A stretch of DNA of 64,000 nucleotides, from positions 68,058,239 to 68,122,238 of the forward strand of contig CM070548.1 in NCBI GenBank assembly GCA_036346405.1, in the 5' to 3' direction. The translations under genes were made by a program, and so were the position numbers. This document shows, one piece after another, positions 25,601-36,500 of this stretch. This stretch comes from Phyllostachys edulis. Its lineage: Eukaryota > Streptophyta > Magnoliopsida > Poales > Poaceae. Numbering within the stretch: the stretch's first letter is position 1; each line of letters opens with the position of its first letter. The notes below the pieces were generated by a model. The model saw nothing but the letters and a program-made list of their open reading frames with translations, ran no database searches and was not told the DNA's origin.

Positions 25601-26190
25601 CATATCTTGGAACTGGACAGTCTCAGGTAGCTACTCAGTGAAGTCAGCTTATTATGCGCAATTCATGGGAACTGTGGAGACGCCATTCCAAAAGCTAATT
25701 TGGAACACCTAGGCGCCGCAGAAGTGCAAAATTTTCGCTTGGCTTTCATTCAAGACAGTTGCCGACAATGACGCCTCGCCGCCGCCATATGCGTGAAACG
25801 ATCATTGGTGCCCTTTATGCACTAATAATCCGGAAGCAGCTATGCATCTGTTCGTTGAATGTCCTTACGCCCGTCATAGTTGGTCTCTAGTGGCTAGTTG
25901 GGTGCAATACCAATTTAAATCCCATAAACCGGACATCTCACAAAGAATGGCCGACTGGTGGATTGATGTTTTCCATTCCTTGCTGCTCTACCGTAAGGGC
26001 CAAGCCTCGCTCATAATTCTCACTCTTTGGCACATTTGGAAAGAGAGAAATAGATGGATTTTTCAAGATTTGTGACAGACCGGCATGGTGAAGGAAGTAA
26101 TTACGAGGAGGTCTGGCTTGGACACAAAGCAGCACGACAAAGTTGTAGGCTTTTTCTCAAGACGAAAGGAAGGGGCTCTCGCCTAACTCT
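22627..26190 (+). pseudogene. LINE B ORF2 (endonuclease, reverse transcriptase, zf-RVT), degenerate
   Basis: The endonuclease begins ILNWNVRGIN near 22645 and continues in the frame 22806-23339 with WLIIGDFNLI and SDHSPLL. RT fragments follow: DKALGPDGYTGCFF (about 23990), DFRPISLIHRIVKI (about 24170), and an intact MYADD at 24687 leading into a 146-codon frame with VTGLNVNFSKS and NYLGLPLS. The zf-RVT and terminal HIWKERNRWIF motif are at 25842-26075. Scattered stops break it into about eight pieces. Confidence 0.85.
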
Positions 26191-26325
26191 TTGTTTTAGT
26201 CTGGATGGCCTTGTAATTTGTGTGTAATTTTTCATGCTTTTGCTTCTCTTTCCCTTTTCGTCTTCCTCCTGTATTTAGTGTGTGTGCTTTCGGTGTGTGT
26301 TTTTTCTCTTTTGGTTCCGTTCTGT

Positions 26326-26400
26326 GACTTGCTCCTTTCTTTAATGCAATAATAGCACTTTTGACTTGCTCCTTTCTTTAATGCAATAATAGCACTCTTG
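26326..26400. repeat. 37-bp tandem duplication at LINE B 3' end
   Basis: GACTTGCTCCTTTCTTTAAT starts at 26326 and again at 26363, with AATAATAGCACT in each unit. It duplicates the terminal 3' UTR of the LINE. Confidence 0.9.
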
Positions 26401-26558
26401 CCGTTTCCTCAAAAAATAATATGAGAATCGAGAAGACAAGTACAGCTTTCCATGTTCTATTTATTTGGGCGTCATTCTTTGTACACTTAGAGGGTCAGAA
26501 AGCATATAGGAGATAACAGTTGTGTCTAATTCGAACTCTTTGTATCCATAGTCATTAC

Positions 26559-27041
26559 TGTTAGAATTAATCTCGTTTTTTAGAAGTTGAGTCCGTTTCT
26601 GATTTCTGTCATGGAAAGTTAAGTTCGAGGAATACGCCGTCAGATATACGCGGTGAGTCTGCATCTTGTAGTTGGATCCGTTTGGTGTGGTGGAAACCGA
26701 ATCATATCCATGTAGCTAGTGTATAAAAGAACCAGGAGAGAAGCCATGTAAAGATCGAGCAAAAGGTGTTGAGTTGTAGAGAGCAATGCAATAGAAAAAG
26801 AAAAGTTGCGCTGCGGCACCAAAAGTTCTTGATTGGTTCTCAGATTTGGGTGTAATTGCGTTGTCTCGGCAGGAGTAGTACTTATCATGTGAAGGTATAG
26901 AGGGCAGGGCAAGCACGCTTGCTACTCTTTGCAGAAAAGGAGGCAAGCCAGAGCCGCTTCGAGAGAAGACTCGAGGCGTTGTTGCAGGACAAAACTGCGG
27001 GACCCACAGAGGAAAAGGAGATCGCAGGAAAATTTCTAACA
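26559..27041 (+). repeat. 5' LTR of the copia element
   Basis: 483 bp, TG...CA ends. A TATA-like GTGTATAAAAGAACC about 160 bp in is the probable retroelement promoter and is conserved in the 3' LTR. Confidence 0.93.
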
Positions 27042-27082
27042 AGTGGTATCAGAGCGTTCTGATCTTGGCGGTGATTGAAGAT

Positions 27083-28440
27083 CATGGACGACAAGGTGAA
27101 GACCCGGATGGGCCGATCTCCTCCTATATCTTGTCCCCGACGACCGACAATTATCCGGTGTGGGCTATGAAGATGAAGGCGAACATGCGCTACCAGGAGT
27201 CTAGGGTGCGATCAATCCAAGGCAAAGGACAAGGAGGTGGGCGACAAGGTAGACCAGACGGCTTTTGGCCATCATCTACCAGCGGTGCAGACTCCATGAT
27301 GCGGCAAATCATCCGGCAAGGAGATCGACACGTGAGCGCGGTGACGCTTCAAAAGATGCACGAGGAATTGATCGTGAAGGAGGTGCGGCTCTAGAATTTG
27401 CATACCGAGTTCGAGAATCTCCGGATGGGAGAAACTCGATCGATGGATGAGTTCACCAGAAGTCTGTCTTCATTGTACAATTAGATTGTCTCTTGGCGAC
27501 AAGATGGGGGAATCTGTGATGATGAAGAAGCACTCGCTGCTACCGTAAAAGTTTGTACTGCCGTCACCACGCTCATGTACTCCCGGATCCGAGGAAAAGA
27601 AGATCGAGGAGATCACCGGTTCCTCAAGGCGCATGAGGAGCTACTGAAGGGGTATCAATCCCAGAACGAGCAAGGTATCAATCCCATAACGAAAGCGTGA
27701 CGCTTGGTTAAGGAGATACAAGAAACGATGGCAGACGATTTGGCAGAGGTGGCCGTGAAGACAAGGTTGGGCAAGGCGATGGTGACAGATCCCGTGATAA
27801 GTCACATATCAAATGTTTCAAATGTGATAAGTATGGTCACTACGCATCGGAGTGCCGCAGCCACATAAAGTGCTTCAACTGTGACAAGTATGGGCACTAT
27901 GCTTCAATTGTCAAACAAGAAGAAGAACGAGGAGGTAAACCTCATCCGGCCGTGAAAATGAAGACGACGATCCTACTCGCTTTCCTTATGTGTCAACAAG
28001 GCGCCGGTCATGGTGATGTTGAACGAGGAGAACGTACTTCCTAAACTACGCACGGAGGGAGGAAATCACGATCATACTGATGAGTGGTACTTGGACAGTG
28101 GAGCAAGCAATCATATGACGGGAGATCGCTCCATGTTCCATGAGTCGACAAGAAGATTTCGGAGAAATCAAGTTTGGCAACGGCTCCACGGTACAAATAA
28201 AAAGCAAAGGTACAATGTTGTTGTGATGCAAGAACGGTGATCGAAGATGTCTGCTCGATATTTACTTTATACCAAGTTTGTGCAACAACATACTCAATCT
28301 CAGGCGGCTATGTAATCGGGGTGCGTGGTGGAGTCATAGGTGAGTTCTTGCGTGTTCACGACAAGAACAAAGATCTGCTGATGAAGGTAAAGATCCTCAA
28401 ACCGGTTGTACAAAATTTCTCCGAAAACTTGTAAGTCGGT
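27083..28440 (+). pseudogene. Copia gag-protease remnant
   Basis: This is the structural and protease part of a copia polyprotein. After a degenerate gag with several stops there are two consecutive zinc knuckles: CFKCDKYGHYASEC is complete, the second (CFNCDKYGHYAS) lacks the final cysteine; both lie at about 27810-27910. The aspartic protease motif WYLDSGASNHMTGD is at about 28085. It is followed by GAG-pre-integrase-like FGEIKFGNGSTVQI and DLLMKVK with NRLYKI, in shifted frames. The coding match stops near 28440, where the rest of pol is deleted. Confidence 0.8.
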
Positions 28441-29025
28441 TTGTGTGAAGGATACCGAGGAGCCAGAGGGAACTTAGATATCGCCAAGGATATGGCGGAA
28501 CCTGTGAGTAGCATGCGCTGGCGCAGAGGCGCAAAGAAAGGAGTCTCGGAGGAGATCTAGACGGTGCGCAAAGAAGGCGACAGGAGTCAGTAGGGTGGTG
28601 AGTCCCACGCGCAGATAAAGGGTGCGGTGTACACAAAGTTGACGCAGGAGAAAGAGGCGATGTAGCCTTAGCTAAGATGTATGTGGGGAAGTGGGCAGAC
28701 TTGGTCCAAGAGAGAGGAGCGGGAGGCTCAGGTAATGGCGAAATCTAGGCGGCAGTGGGAGCAGGTGCTCCAGCCCAGGTGGTCGTGGGAGCGGGTGCTC
28801 CAGCCCAGACGGGCGTGCAAGGAAGGACGAGTTTAGTCCAGGTACGAGGCGCGACAAGCGTTGGTTTGTGCATAGCTCAGGATGGAGCAAGAGCATTCGG
28901 TAGGGCGGTATCGGCCTAGAAAGGAACAACACACGAGAGTGCAAATAAAAGAGAAAGACTTGGAAGTTCAGATGAGAGAGAAGATCAACATGACCAAGGT
29001 GAAGAAACGAGATTAAGGGGGTGGT
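28441..29025. other. Copia internal 3' region, unrecognised
   Basis: Purine-rich sequence between the broken pol and the polypurine tract. A short imperfect repeat of GGAGCGGGTGCTCCAGCCCAG occurs near 28758-28810. No pol motif is visible. Confidence 0.45.
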
Positions 29026-29509
29026 TGTTAGAATTAATCTCGTTTTTTAGAAGTTGAGTCCGTTTCTGATTTCTGTCATGGAAAGTTAAGTTCGAGGAAT
29101 ACGCTCGGCCGTATACGCGTGTGAGTCCGTCTTGTAGTTGGATCTGTTTGGTGCTGGTGGAAACCGAATCATATCCATGTAGCTAGTGTATAAAAGAACC
29201 AGGAGAGAAGCCATGTAAAGATCAGAGCAAAAGGTGTTGAGTTGTAGAGAGCAATGCAATAGAAAAAGAAAAAAGCTGCGCACTGCAGCACCAAAAGTTC
29301 TTGATTGGTTCTGTATTTGGGTGTAATTGCGTTGTCTCGGCAGGAGTAGTACTTATCACGTGAAGGTATAGAGGGCAGGGGCAAGCACGTTTGCTACTGC
29401 AGAAAAGGAGGCAAGCTAGGAGCTGCTTCGAGAGAAGACAGAGGCGTTGTTGCAGGACAAAACTGCGGGACCCATAGAGGAAAAGGAGATCGCAGGAAAA
29501 TTTCTAACA
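29026..29509 (+). repeat. 3' LTR of the copia element
   Basis: 484 bp, starting TGTTAG and ending CTAACA, near-identical to the 5' LTR. Confidence 0.93.
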
Positions 29510-29514
29510 ATTAC

Positions 29515-30595
29515 TATCATGGTGGTGCCGGTGACATGCTGGCCAAACCAGAGACAAATAGTGATCTGACTTGGGGACAGATACAATTGCTCTATTTTAT
29601 AAGAAAGATCATCGCCGTTACAACATAGGTGGGTCAACTAATTAACGTATAAGATCTTTTTTTTTCTCTCGATTGATGAGAGCATTCATAGGATTTTTGG
29701 TTTTTTTTCTGATTTAAAGATTATTTGTGTGTGTCCTGTTTGGAACAGTAAGACTCTACGTCAATCCTGCAAAAATTGCACTGTTTGCTAAAAAACACTG
29801 GCATTTGTTACGCCTTTTAGTTAGCTATCCTCTCCGACTGACAGAGAAGTAATCTTATCTCGAACCTAAAAGCTTGACTTGTCCTTGTGAAAGGCTAATC
29901 TAGCATTAAAACTTTTGTTTGGTTTCGGTGGTGACTGAGCTATCAATCCCATTTGCTACCTTTGGCCCATGACTAGCATACCCATCTTTCTAGCATATGG
30001 AACAAGATCATGCTGGCTGGTTCCATTCTCTTTGGTGGCTTTTCCATCTTTTATCACATGATTCATTAAATAAATAAATAAACTCCTCCTGTCTAGTTAT
30101 TTCCAGGAAATCAATCAGAGCATGTACTTCAAACTTGTATATTATAATATCACTGTAGCAGTGCCGGTTGGCATGCAGGAGCGGAGCCCATGGAGATACA
30201 GCTCCATGTCATCTGATTTGTCCATGGCACACGTTGGTGGTGCCATCAAACATCCACAAAAGTTCATGTCGTTTTCAATCGAACATAGATGGGCTCCAAT
30301 TGATCATGAGAAGTACTATATTCTAACAAGAAGGGCATGCAGTTGGTTCACCTAATAAAAAAAAATCCTGCACCCATGAGCAAATCATGCAAGGACATGT
30401 GTGTTTGCTTCTAGATCTTCTGTTGTAGGGCAGGGGCCAATATCTTAACATATCCCCTCCTCTTTTTTATTGTCTCGTATCTTTGGACATCTTCATTCTT
30501 CATGGCCTCCAGAATTCTATTCCCACCTGTCGATTGTAGTTTCAAATTAGGACGCAGAGAGAGGATTGATCTGAGAGTTGTGAGGAAGAAGTCGA
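29515..30595. other. Intergenic, nothing recognised
   Basis: AT-rich spacer of about 1.1 kb. The short frames (for example 30122-30355) carry no motif, and no repeat or RNA gene is evident. Confidence 0.5.
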
Positions 30596-31113
30596 TATAA
30601 CACACTAAACTGTCCACGAAAGTCTATCCAACACTTTGAATTATAAAATTAGACATTTAACCATCCAAACTTTGCAATCCGGTTCAAATAACACCATGAT
30701 CCAGTTTCGCGGGGTGGTATTGCCTGCGTGGAATGATAAGTAGGCGATTTTGCTACGTAGAATGACATGCTGGCCAAGTTAGATCAATGACAAGTGAGGC
30801 CCACATGAGTTTCTCCCCTACTGAGATACCAGCCACGTTTCCATGGCTGCCACCCCTGTATCTCCTCTCTCTGTTTCGATTTGGGGGAGAAGCTTCTATG
30901 GATCCTACATTTCATTCACCTAAACTTTACCAGCGTGTCATCCTACGTGGCAAAACCGCCCGTTCATAACATCACACAGGCAATACCACCATACGAAACC
31001 AGACCAGGGTGTCATTTGAACTGTATTGCAAAGTTCGGCGGGGCAAATGTCTGATTTCATAAAGTTCGGGTGTTGGACGAACTTTCAAGCAAAGTTCGAG
31101 GTGGTATATGGAT
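30596..31113. mobile_element. Foldback element with ~190-bp inverted arms
   Basis: The left arm (30596-30790) and right arm (30905-31113) are inverted copies. Shared blocks include AACTTTGCAAT, GGTTCAAAT with ACACC, and GGTGGTATTGCCTG. The short spacer holds GC-richer sequence. Size and structure fit a MULE-derived foldback MITE. The ends are approximate and no clean target duplication was found. Confidence 0.65.
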
Positions 31114-32061
31114 TTTTTCCAAGTTCTTATGTTTCTAATACTGTGCATATCCCGTACCACTCTATGTGCATGCAAATTGTACAAGTAGATCGATTTCATT
31201 CGCATTCTTATTGTCTATTCATGATTGAGAGTTGAAGCTGATGTAGTTTAGTACTTGGGCATGTATATGGTGGGTTTCATATATTCCCCATCCGGACAAA
31301 AAAACATGAATGCAAAATCAATATAGTTCATTCTGTGCGGTGCAGATGTCCATACTCCATAACCATTTCATGCAAGGTGTAAAATGGTAAGATGGAATGT
31401 TCAATATATCACTACATTTTAGTCTAGTGAACCCCAAGTTTCTTCAGGAACAAAATAGAACCAAGAGTTGGGAAAAAGCTAGCACTCCAACCATAAATCG
31501 TCCTTTTGGTGTGTGTCATGGACTCATGGGACTATCAAGCCGTCAACCTCAGACACGGTAAGAAGCACTTCATTCCCTCAAATGTTTTTGTGCGCTTCTG
31601 GCGACCACAAGTGGCACAAAACTATGGGCAAATCTTTTACAACGGCTGGTTCTAGCAGTACTAGATCTTGACAATTTTGGCAGACGGTTGCATGAAAAAT
31701 TATTCGCATGCAATGAACCAAGTCGAGATGTTTCACAGGAAGCACGCATATCGCCATCAGCAGGAGACGCCTCCAGATCTAACCGATGTTGCTTGAGACA
31801 GGAGGAGACACGTACTCTAGTACAAAAAATAAAAAGGAAAAGGAAACCTGGGTTGGATGTTTTGACAAGAAAAAGTGGCATTGGTGTGGCATGGAAATAT
31901 GTATCCGATGGCTTCGTTAGATTTTTTGCTTAGTTGATGATACTCGATAGTCGATAGGTGGTTAGAGACTGAACGACGGTCGGGTGGAGGCCCACAAAAA
32001 CAGAAAGGACTGCGTGGAGGCCCATAAGGAACGACGGCTCGGGTGGAGGCCCACGATAAGG
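31114..32061. other. Intergenic; short GGTGGAGGCCCA repeats near the tRNA
   Basis: No gene recognised; the frame at 31570-31881 (-) has no motif. From about 31980 to 32055 a degenerate unit around GGGTGGAGGCCCAC occurs three times. The A-run at 32063-32069, read as TTTTTTT on the minus strand, is a plausible RNA polymerase III terminator for the tRNA. Confidence 0.5.
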
Positions 32062-32091
32062 AAAAAAAGGATCCGAATAGGATCGGGGTTT

Positions 32092-32163
32092 TGAACCCGA
32101 CGTGAATCGAACACGCAACCTTCTGATCTGGAGTCAGACGCGCTACCATTGCGCCACGGATCC
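32092..32163 (-). tRNA. tRNA-Trp (CCA)
   Basis: Read on the minus strand, 72 nt fold as a cloverleaf. The acceptor GGATCCG pairs with CGGGTTC (two G:U), followed by discriminator A. The anticodon stem TCTGA/TCAGA encloses the loop CTCCAGA with anticodon CCA (32129-32131). The T-loop TTCGATT and an A-box-like TGGCGCAATGGTAGC are intact. There is no intron and CCA is not encoded, as expected for a nuclear gene. A T-run downstream at 32069-32063 can terminate polymerase III. The gene delivers tryptophan at UGG codons. Confidence 0.95.
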
Positions 32164-32244
32164 GCTGATGCCTTACCAAATAATTAAGCTTATAAACGCT
32201 AACTACGAGAATAAATAAATCTACCAGTCAGAAACCGCTAAACA

Positions 32245-32389
32245 GCGTACGAGTTGTTGCTGTTACCAAGCTGGGGTTTTTTTTTTTTTGCCCTTTTGAC
32301 GAAAGCGATGGATAACCCTTCGTGTTGATTAGGGGAAAAGTTTTCTTTTTTAAAAAAAACCAGGGAGATTAGGGTAAAAGTGCACAGAG
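32245..32389. repeat. 145-bp direct repeat, left copy
   Basis: It starts GCGTACGAGTTGTTGCTG, continues through TTACCAAGCTG, TTTTGACGAAAGCGATGG and CGTGTTGATTAGGGGAAAAG, and ends GTGCACAGAG. The right copy at 38301-38436 is in the same orientation with few differences. Confidence 0.9.
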
Positions 32390-32760
32390 ATTAGGTTTCG
32401 GCCGCTGTTTGTACTATTTTTTAAATATAGCAAATGAGTTCAAAAAAATATGAAATTTGATGTGAATGCTCCTAAGACGGTGTACTTTCTTGTGTAATTT
32501 TTTTTCATAATTTTACTCGTTAAATTTTACCTCGCAATTTCATTTAAGTGTTATGATTTTATCCTGCCACGTGTCACCCCTCCCCCCTCCCGCACGCCTG
32601 GCCACCTCCCGCATGGCCCCCCTCCGGTGGCCACCTTTCGAACCATCCAACCTCCCTCCACCGCACATCTATCGACTCGTGGTGTCCCCTTACCCGCAGT
32701 ACCGAGCGAGACCACATCCAAATTTCTAAGACCAACGCAGCAGCTCCTCCTTCGCTCGAC

Positions 32761-32768
32761 TATAAATA
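32761..32768 (+). promoter_or_regulatory. M1 promoter TATA box
   Basis: TATAAATA, followed by a CTTCGCTCATC leader and, ~180 bp on, ACAGGTAATTTG, a likely splice donor. The same arrangement occurs at 49243-49250 (M2). Confidence 0.6.
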
Positions 32769-32964
32769 CCAAAATCTCGAAGTCACTCTTCGCTCATCCC
32801 AATTGTGTTTCGCTTCTCGTTCTGACGCTCATCGCTGAGAACTCAGAGAACTTAACATAATTAATTTTTTTGGAGATCAAGTATTTGCTTGCTGCTCGTT
32901 GCTCGTCGCTCAGCTTTTTTGATAGCTTATCCCCGAAGGACAGGTAATTTGTTGGATGCTTTTG

Positions 32965-33490
32965 TCGTTATTAGTTAGTTTAGTGGTAATTAGTTAGTTC
33001 ACTGGTAATTAATTAGTTAGTTTAGTGATCAATATTTAGTCATAATTAGTTTAGTGGTTATCAGTCTCACATAAGTGTGAATTAACTACTCGTAATTTAT
33101 TTAGTGGTACATAATTAGTCGTAATTATTTAGTTTAGTGGTAATTAATTAGTTATAATTAGTTAGTTTAGTCTCTGTTAATTAGTTTAGTGCTAAATAAT
33201 TAGTCATAATTAGTTTAGTGGTTATCAGTTCGGCGTATTATATTAGTGCAAATTAACAACTTGTGTAATTAGTTAGTTTAGTGGTAATTAATTAGCCGTA
33301 ACCGGTGAATTTATTCGTAGTTAATTAGTTAAGTGGTACATAATTAGTTGTAATTAGTTTAGTGTTTATCAGTCCGACATATTATATTAGTGCAAATTAA
33401 CTACTAGCAATTAGTTTAGCGGTAAATAATTACTCGTAATTAATTTACGAAAATTATTGGTAATTAATTAATTATTCCTATTTAATTACG
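32965..33490. repeat. Degenerate TTAGTTTAGTGGTAATTA repeats
   Basis: More than fifteen loosely tandem units built from TAATTAGTTAGTTTAGTGG fill the presumed leader intron of M1. Shorter versions occupy the same position in M2 (49450-49610) and M3 (60940-61050). Confidence 0.8.
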
Positions 33491-33581
33491 CATATGTAAT
33501 CCATCACTTGCATGCAATTTGTCATATTTAATTACATATGTACCGCGGATGGGTTTGTTGTGGCTTTAGGTAATTTCGAAC

Positions 33582-36500
33582 ATGCAAGATGTGTTAGTGT
33601 TTTATGTCGATGGTCTTGTATGGGTTGGATCCGACGGGTCGGACTTGTCGACATGCCAATACAAGGTGATCCGGGGCGAAAGGGCTCGACGTGATGAATA
33701 TTCACGAGCTTCGAAGCTGCATCCGGAGGGAGTTCGGCACGGAGGCAACGGCAAAGAAAGTTTTCATCGAGGGGATCACCCACATGAATGATGTGTGGGA
33801 GCTCGTCAAGGTGGCTGGAAGCATAGCGTGGAGCTAGTACATGCAGATTGCCTCCCAGCCTAAGGCGGCCATTTGCGAAAAAGCCGATGGTGTACGTGAA
33901 TTTTGTACTCAGGGTGCGGGGCCACCTTGATGATGCTAGGGCCTCTACAAGCGGGCAAGCGCAGCTTGAGCCTGAAGACGACAACACGAAATGTGCTACC
34001 TCGGAGGGGAGACTCGTGCATAATTTTGTGCGAAATGAGGGGGGTGGAATCATGGTGGTCGGTCCGCATTGACTGCCACAAGTATCTACTGGACCAACCT
34101 CTCAGGTTGGATTCTGACGATGACACACACCAGGCCGGTGGTCCAACCGGGGGAATTATGTCATCGGATGTGCCTTACGTGGCATCGAGACTTGATGATG
34201 TCGCAGCGCGTTCGCTCATACTACCACAAGAAGAAGGCTCCCACTTGTTGTTTGATGCCGATACCCTCTTAGTAGGGTAGCACTTCCCTATCAAAGAGGC
34301 CTTGTAACAAGCTATAGCATGGTACATCTTGTCCATCAACCGTATATACCGAGTGCACTGGTCCAACCTCGAACATTACGCAGTGAGGTGCGTAGTGGAA
34401 GGCTGCCCTAGCAAGGTCAGCACTCACCGAGTAAAGATCTTCGGCTCGGTATTCATGGTCAAGGCGGTGACCGACCACACTTGCAAGCTTAGTGAGCCCT
34501 TGCGGCGGTATCGGAATGTGACTTCCGCATATGTGGCAAACCTCATCAAGCACCTAGTTGCGGTGGACATGTCTATCTCCCCCAAGTTGCTGATGTCGAA
34601 AGTCGCCAATCAGGTTGACTATCCAGTCAGCTACAGCAAGGTCCGACGAGCCAAGCAGAAGGTCATCGAGTCCATGTACGGGACATACGAAGAGGCGTAC
34701 AACCTTGTGCCGAGATTGTTTCACCAGATTGCTGAATCAAACCCTGGCACGTTCATAAACAAGCTTGAGCGTGAAGATGCTGAGAAAGGGCTCAGCCGCT
34801 TCATACTAGACTAGGTGTTCTGGGCTTTCGCTCAGGCCATCGGAGGCTTCTAGTTCTGTCATCCCGTGATGACGAAGGATGGCACTTTCCTCACGGGGAT
34901 GTACAAGGGCACCATCCTCACCGCGGTGGTGGCCAACGCGAATGACCAGCTTCTTCTTGTGGCATTTGCCATTGTGGAGAGCGAGAACACATCCAGTTGG
35001 CTACTTGGCTGTGGTTCCTGTCGAACGTGAAGTCGACGGTGGTGGGAGACTGGCCCAATGTATGCCTTATCACAGACCGCAATGATGGGTTGTTGGCGGC
35101 CACAAACACCATGCAGCATGGGATGGCCCCCTTACCAGTGGAACGACGTGCAATCCAAGTGGTGCATGAGGCATCTTGCATCTAACTTTTTCAAGCGGTT
35201 CCGCACTCAGGATGTCATGAAGATGTTCAAGGCATTGTGTCTGCAGAACCAGAGGCAGAAGTTTGACTCCATTTGGACATACCTTGAACATCGGACTACA
35301 AGGCATACAAGGGAGTCCACTCCTGAGGTACTAGAGGGAGAGCAACCCAGCAGTGCCATAAGTTTCTCGGAGTGGATTAATGGCCACGCTCGTAAATTGG
35401 AGAAATGATCCATTCTCTATGACACAGATGGTGCGAGGTACGAGATTATGATGACCAACATGTTCGAGGTGTACAACAGCGTCCTCAAAGGTGTACGGTG
35501 CCTCCCTATCACCGCGATCATCGAGGAGACATGAACTCACATTGTTGGTTATTTCGTCAATAGAGCCACCGTAGCCAAACGACAGGTGGAGGAAGGCAGA
35601 CAGTGGCCCGAGATCAGAGGCACATGGACCAGAAGACGGACAAGGCCTGGATGCACTGTTGGAGATATGCCCTAGAGGCAATCATAGAGATGATGATATT
35701 TCGTTGTATCCATGATTTAATAAATGTTCCTTGAATATTACCATTGTATTGATTAACAAGTATGTGACTTGTTTGTGAAACTCTTTACTTGTATGGTTAT
35801 TCTAAAGTTGTCCCTAGTCGGAGTTCATGTGAGGACACACGTGAATGATGGATTAGCACATGTATCGGTTGATGACCATGTTTCACGTGTCATAGACATG
35901 GAGATGTCAAACCAATAATGTAGACACATGTTTAGAACATGGGGTTGGACCGACCCAACATGAGACATAACAATTATACTTATGGTTCTCTCTACACAAT
36001 GTGTACGCCTTTGTCCTTAGACCCGAGATTGTCGCATGTACTTGAGATGTGAATCGACCTACTTAGGGGCTATCAAACGCCACTGTGAATCGGGTAGTTA
36101 TAAAGGTAGCTTTCGGGTTTGTCATGAAGCATGTTGCGAGGCATGGTCACGAGATGGGGTTTGCCCTCTCTACCCGAGAGAGATATCTCGGGCCCCTCGA
36201 GTGATCGGATCCGAAATGCATGGCCATGCTACTTAAGGTTAAGAGTTAACCTAGTAAGGATTCCGGATCACAGATCGAGAAAGAGTGGTCACTTGGAGCT
36301 CAACCAATATCGTGAGGCAAAGGGATTGGCATGTACATAACGTTGTGATGGTTCGTCCGATATGATCTTTGTGTACGCTTAGGAGTTGGCACGCCTTGCT
36401 AGAGGCCGCTACCAACTATTGACCAAGTATGTATACTCGCCATGTCTAAACATACGTGAACCTATAGGGTCACACACTTAAGGGTGAAGCCTAATTCGGA

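Larger units (their letters stand above)
19181..26416 (+). mobile_element. LINE B: L1-like retrotransposon
   Basis: The order is a GC-rich leader (about 19180-19550), ORF1 with zinc knuckles, a short inter-ORF region, then ORF2 with endonuclease, RT and zf-RVT, and finally a 3' end with TTTAATGCAATAATAGCAC followed by oligo-A at 26411-26416. The 5' boundary is inferred from composition, and no convincing target duplication was found. It belongs to the same broad clade as LINEs A and C but is clearly a separate insertion. Several stops and shifts make it inactive. Confidence 0.75.
26559..29509 (+). mobile_element. Copia LTR retrotransposon, internally deleted, both LTRs present
   Basis: The 5' LTR (26559-27041) and 3' LTR (29026-29509) both start TGTTAGAATTAATCTCG and end TTTCTAACA. 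ATTAC flanks the element on each side (26554-26558 and 29510-29514). The primer-binding site TGGTATCAGAGC (27044-27055) fits initiator tRNA-Met, and AAGGGGGTGG just before the 3' LTR is the polypurine tract. The interior, about 2.0 kb, keeps only gag, protease and part of the GAG-pre-integrase region. Integrase, RT and RNase H are absent, so the copy depends on another element. The LTRs differ by a handful of substitutions and small indels. Confidence 0.93.
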
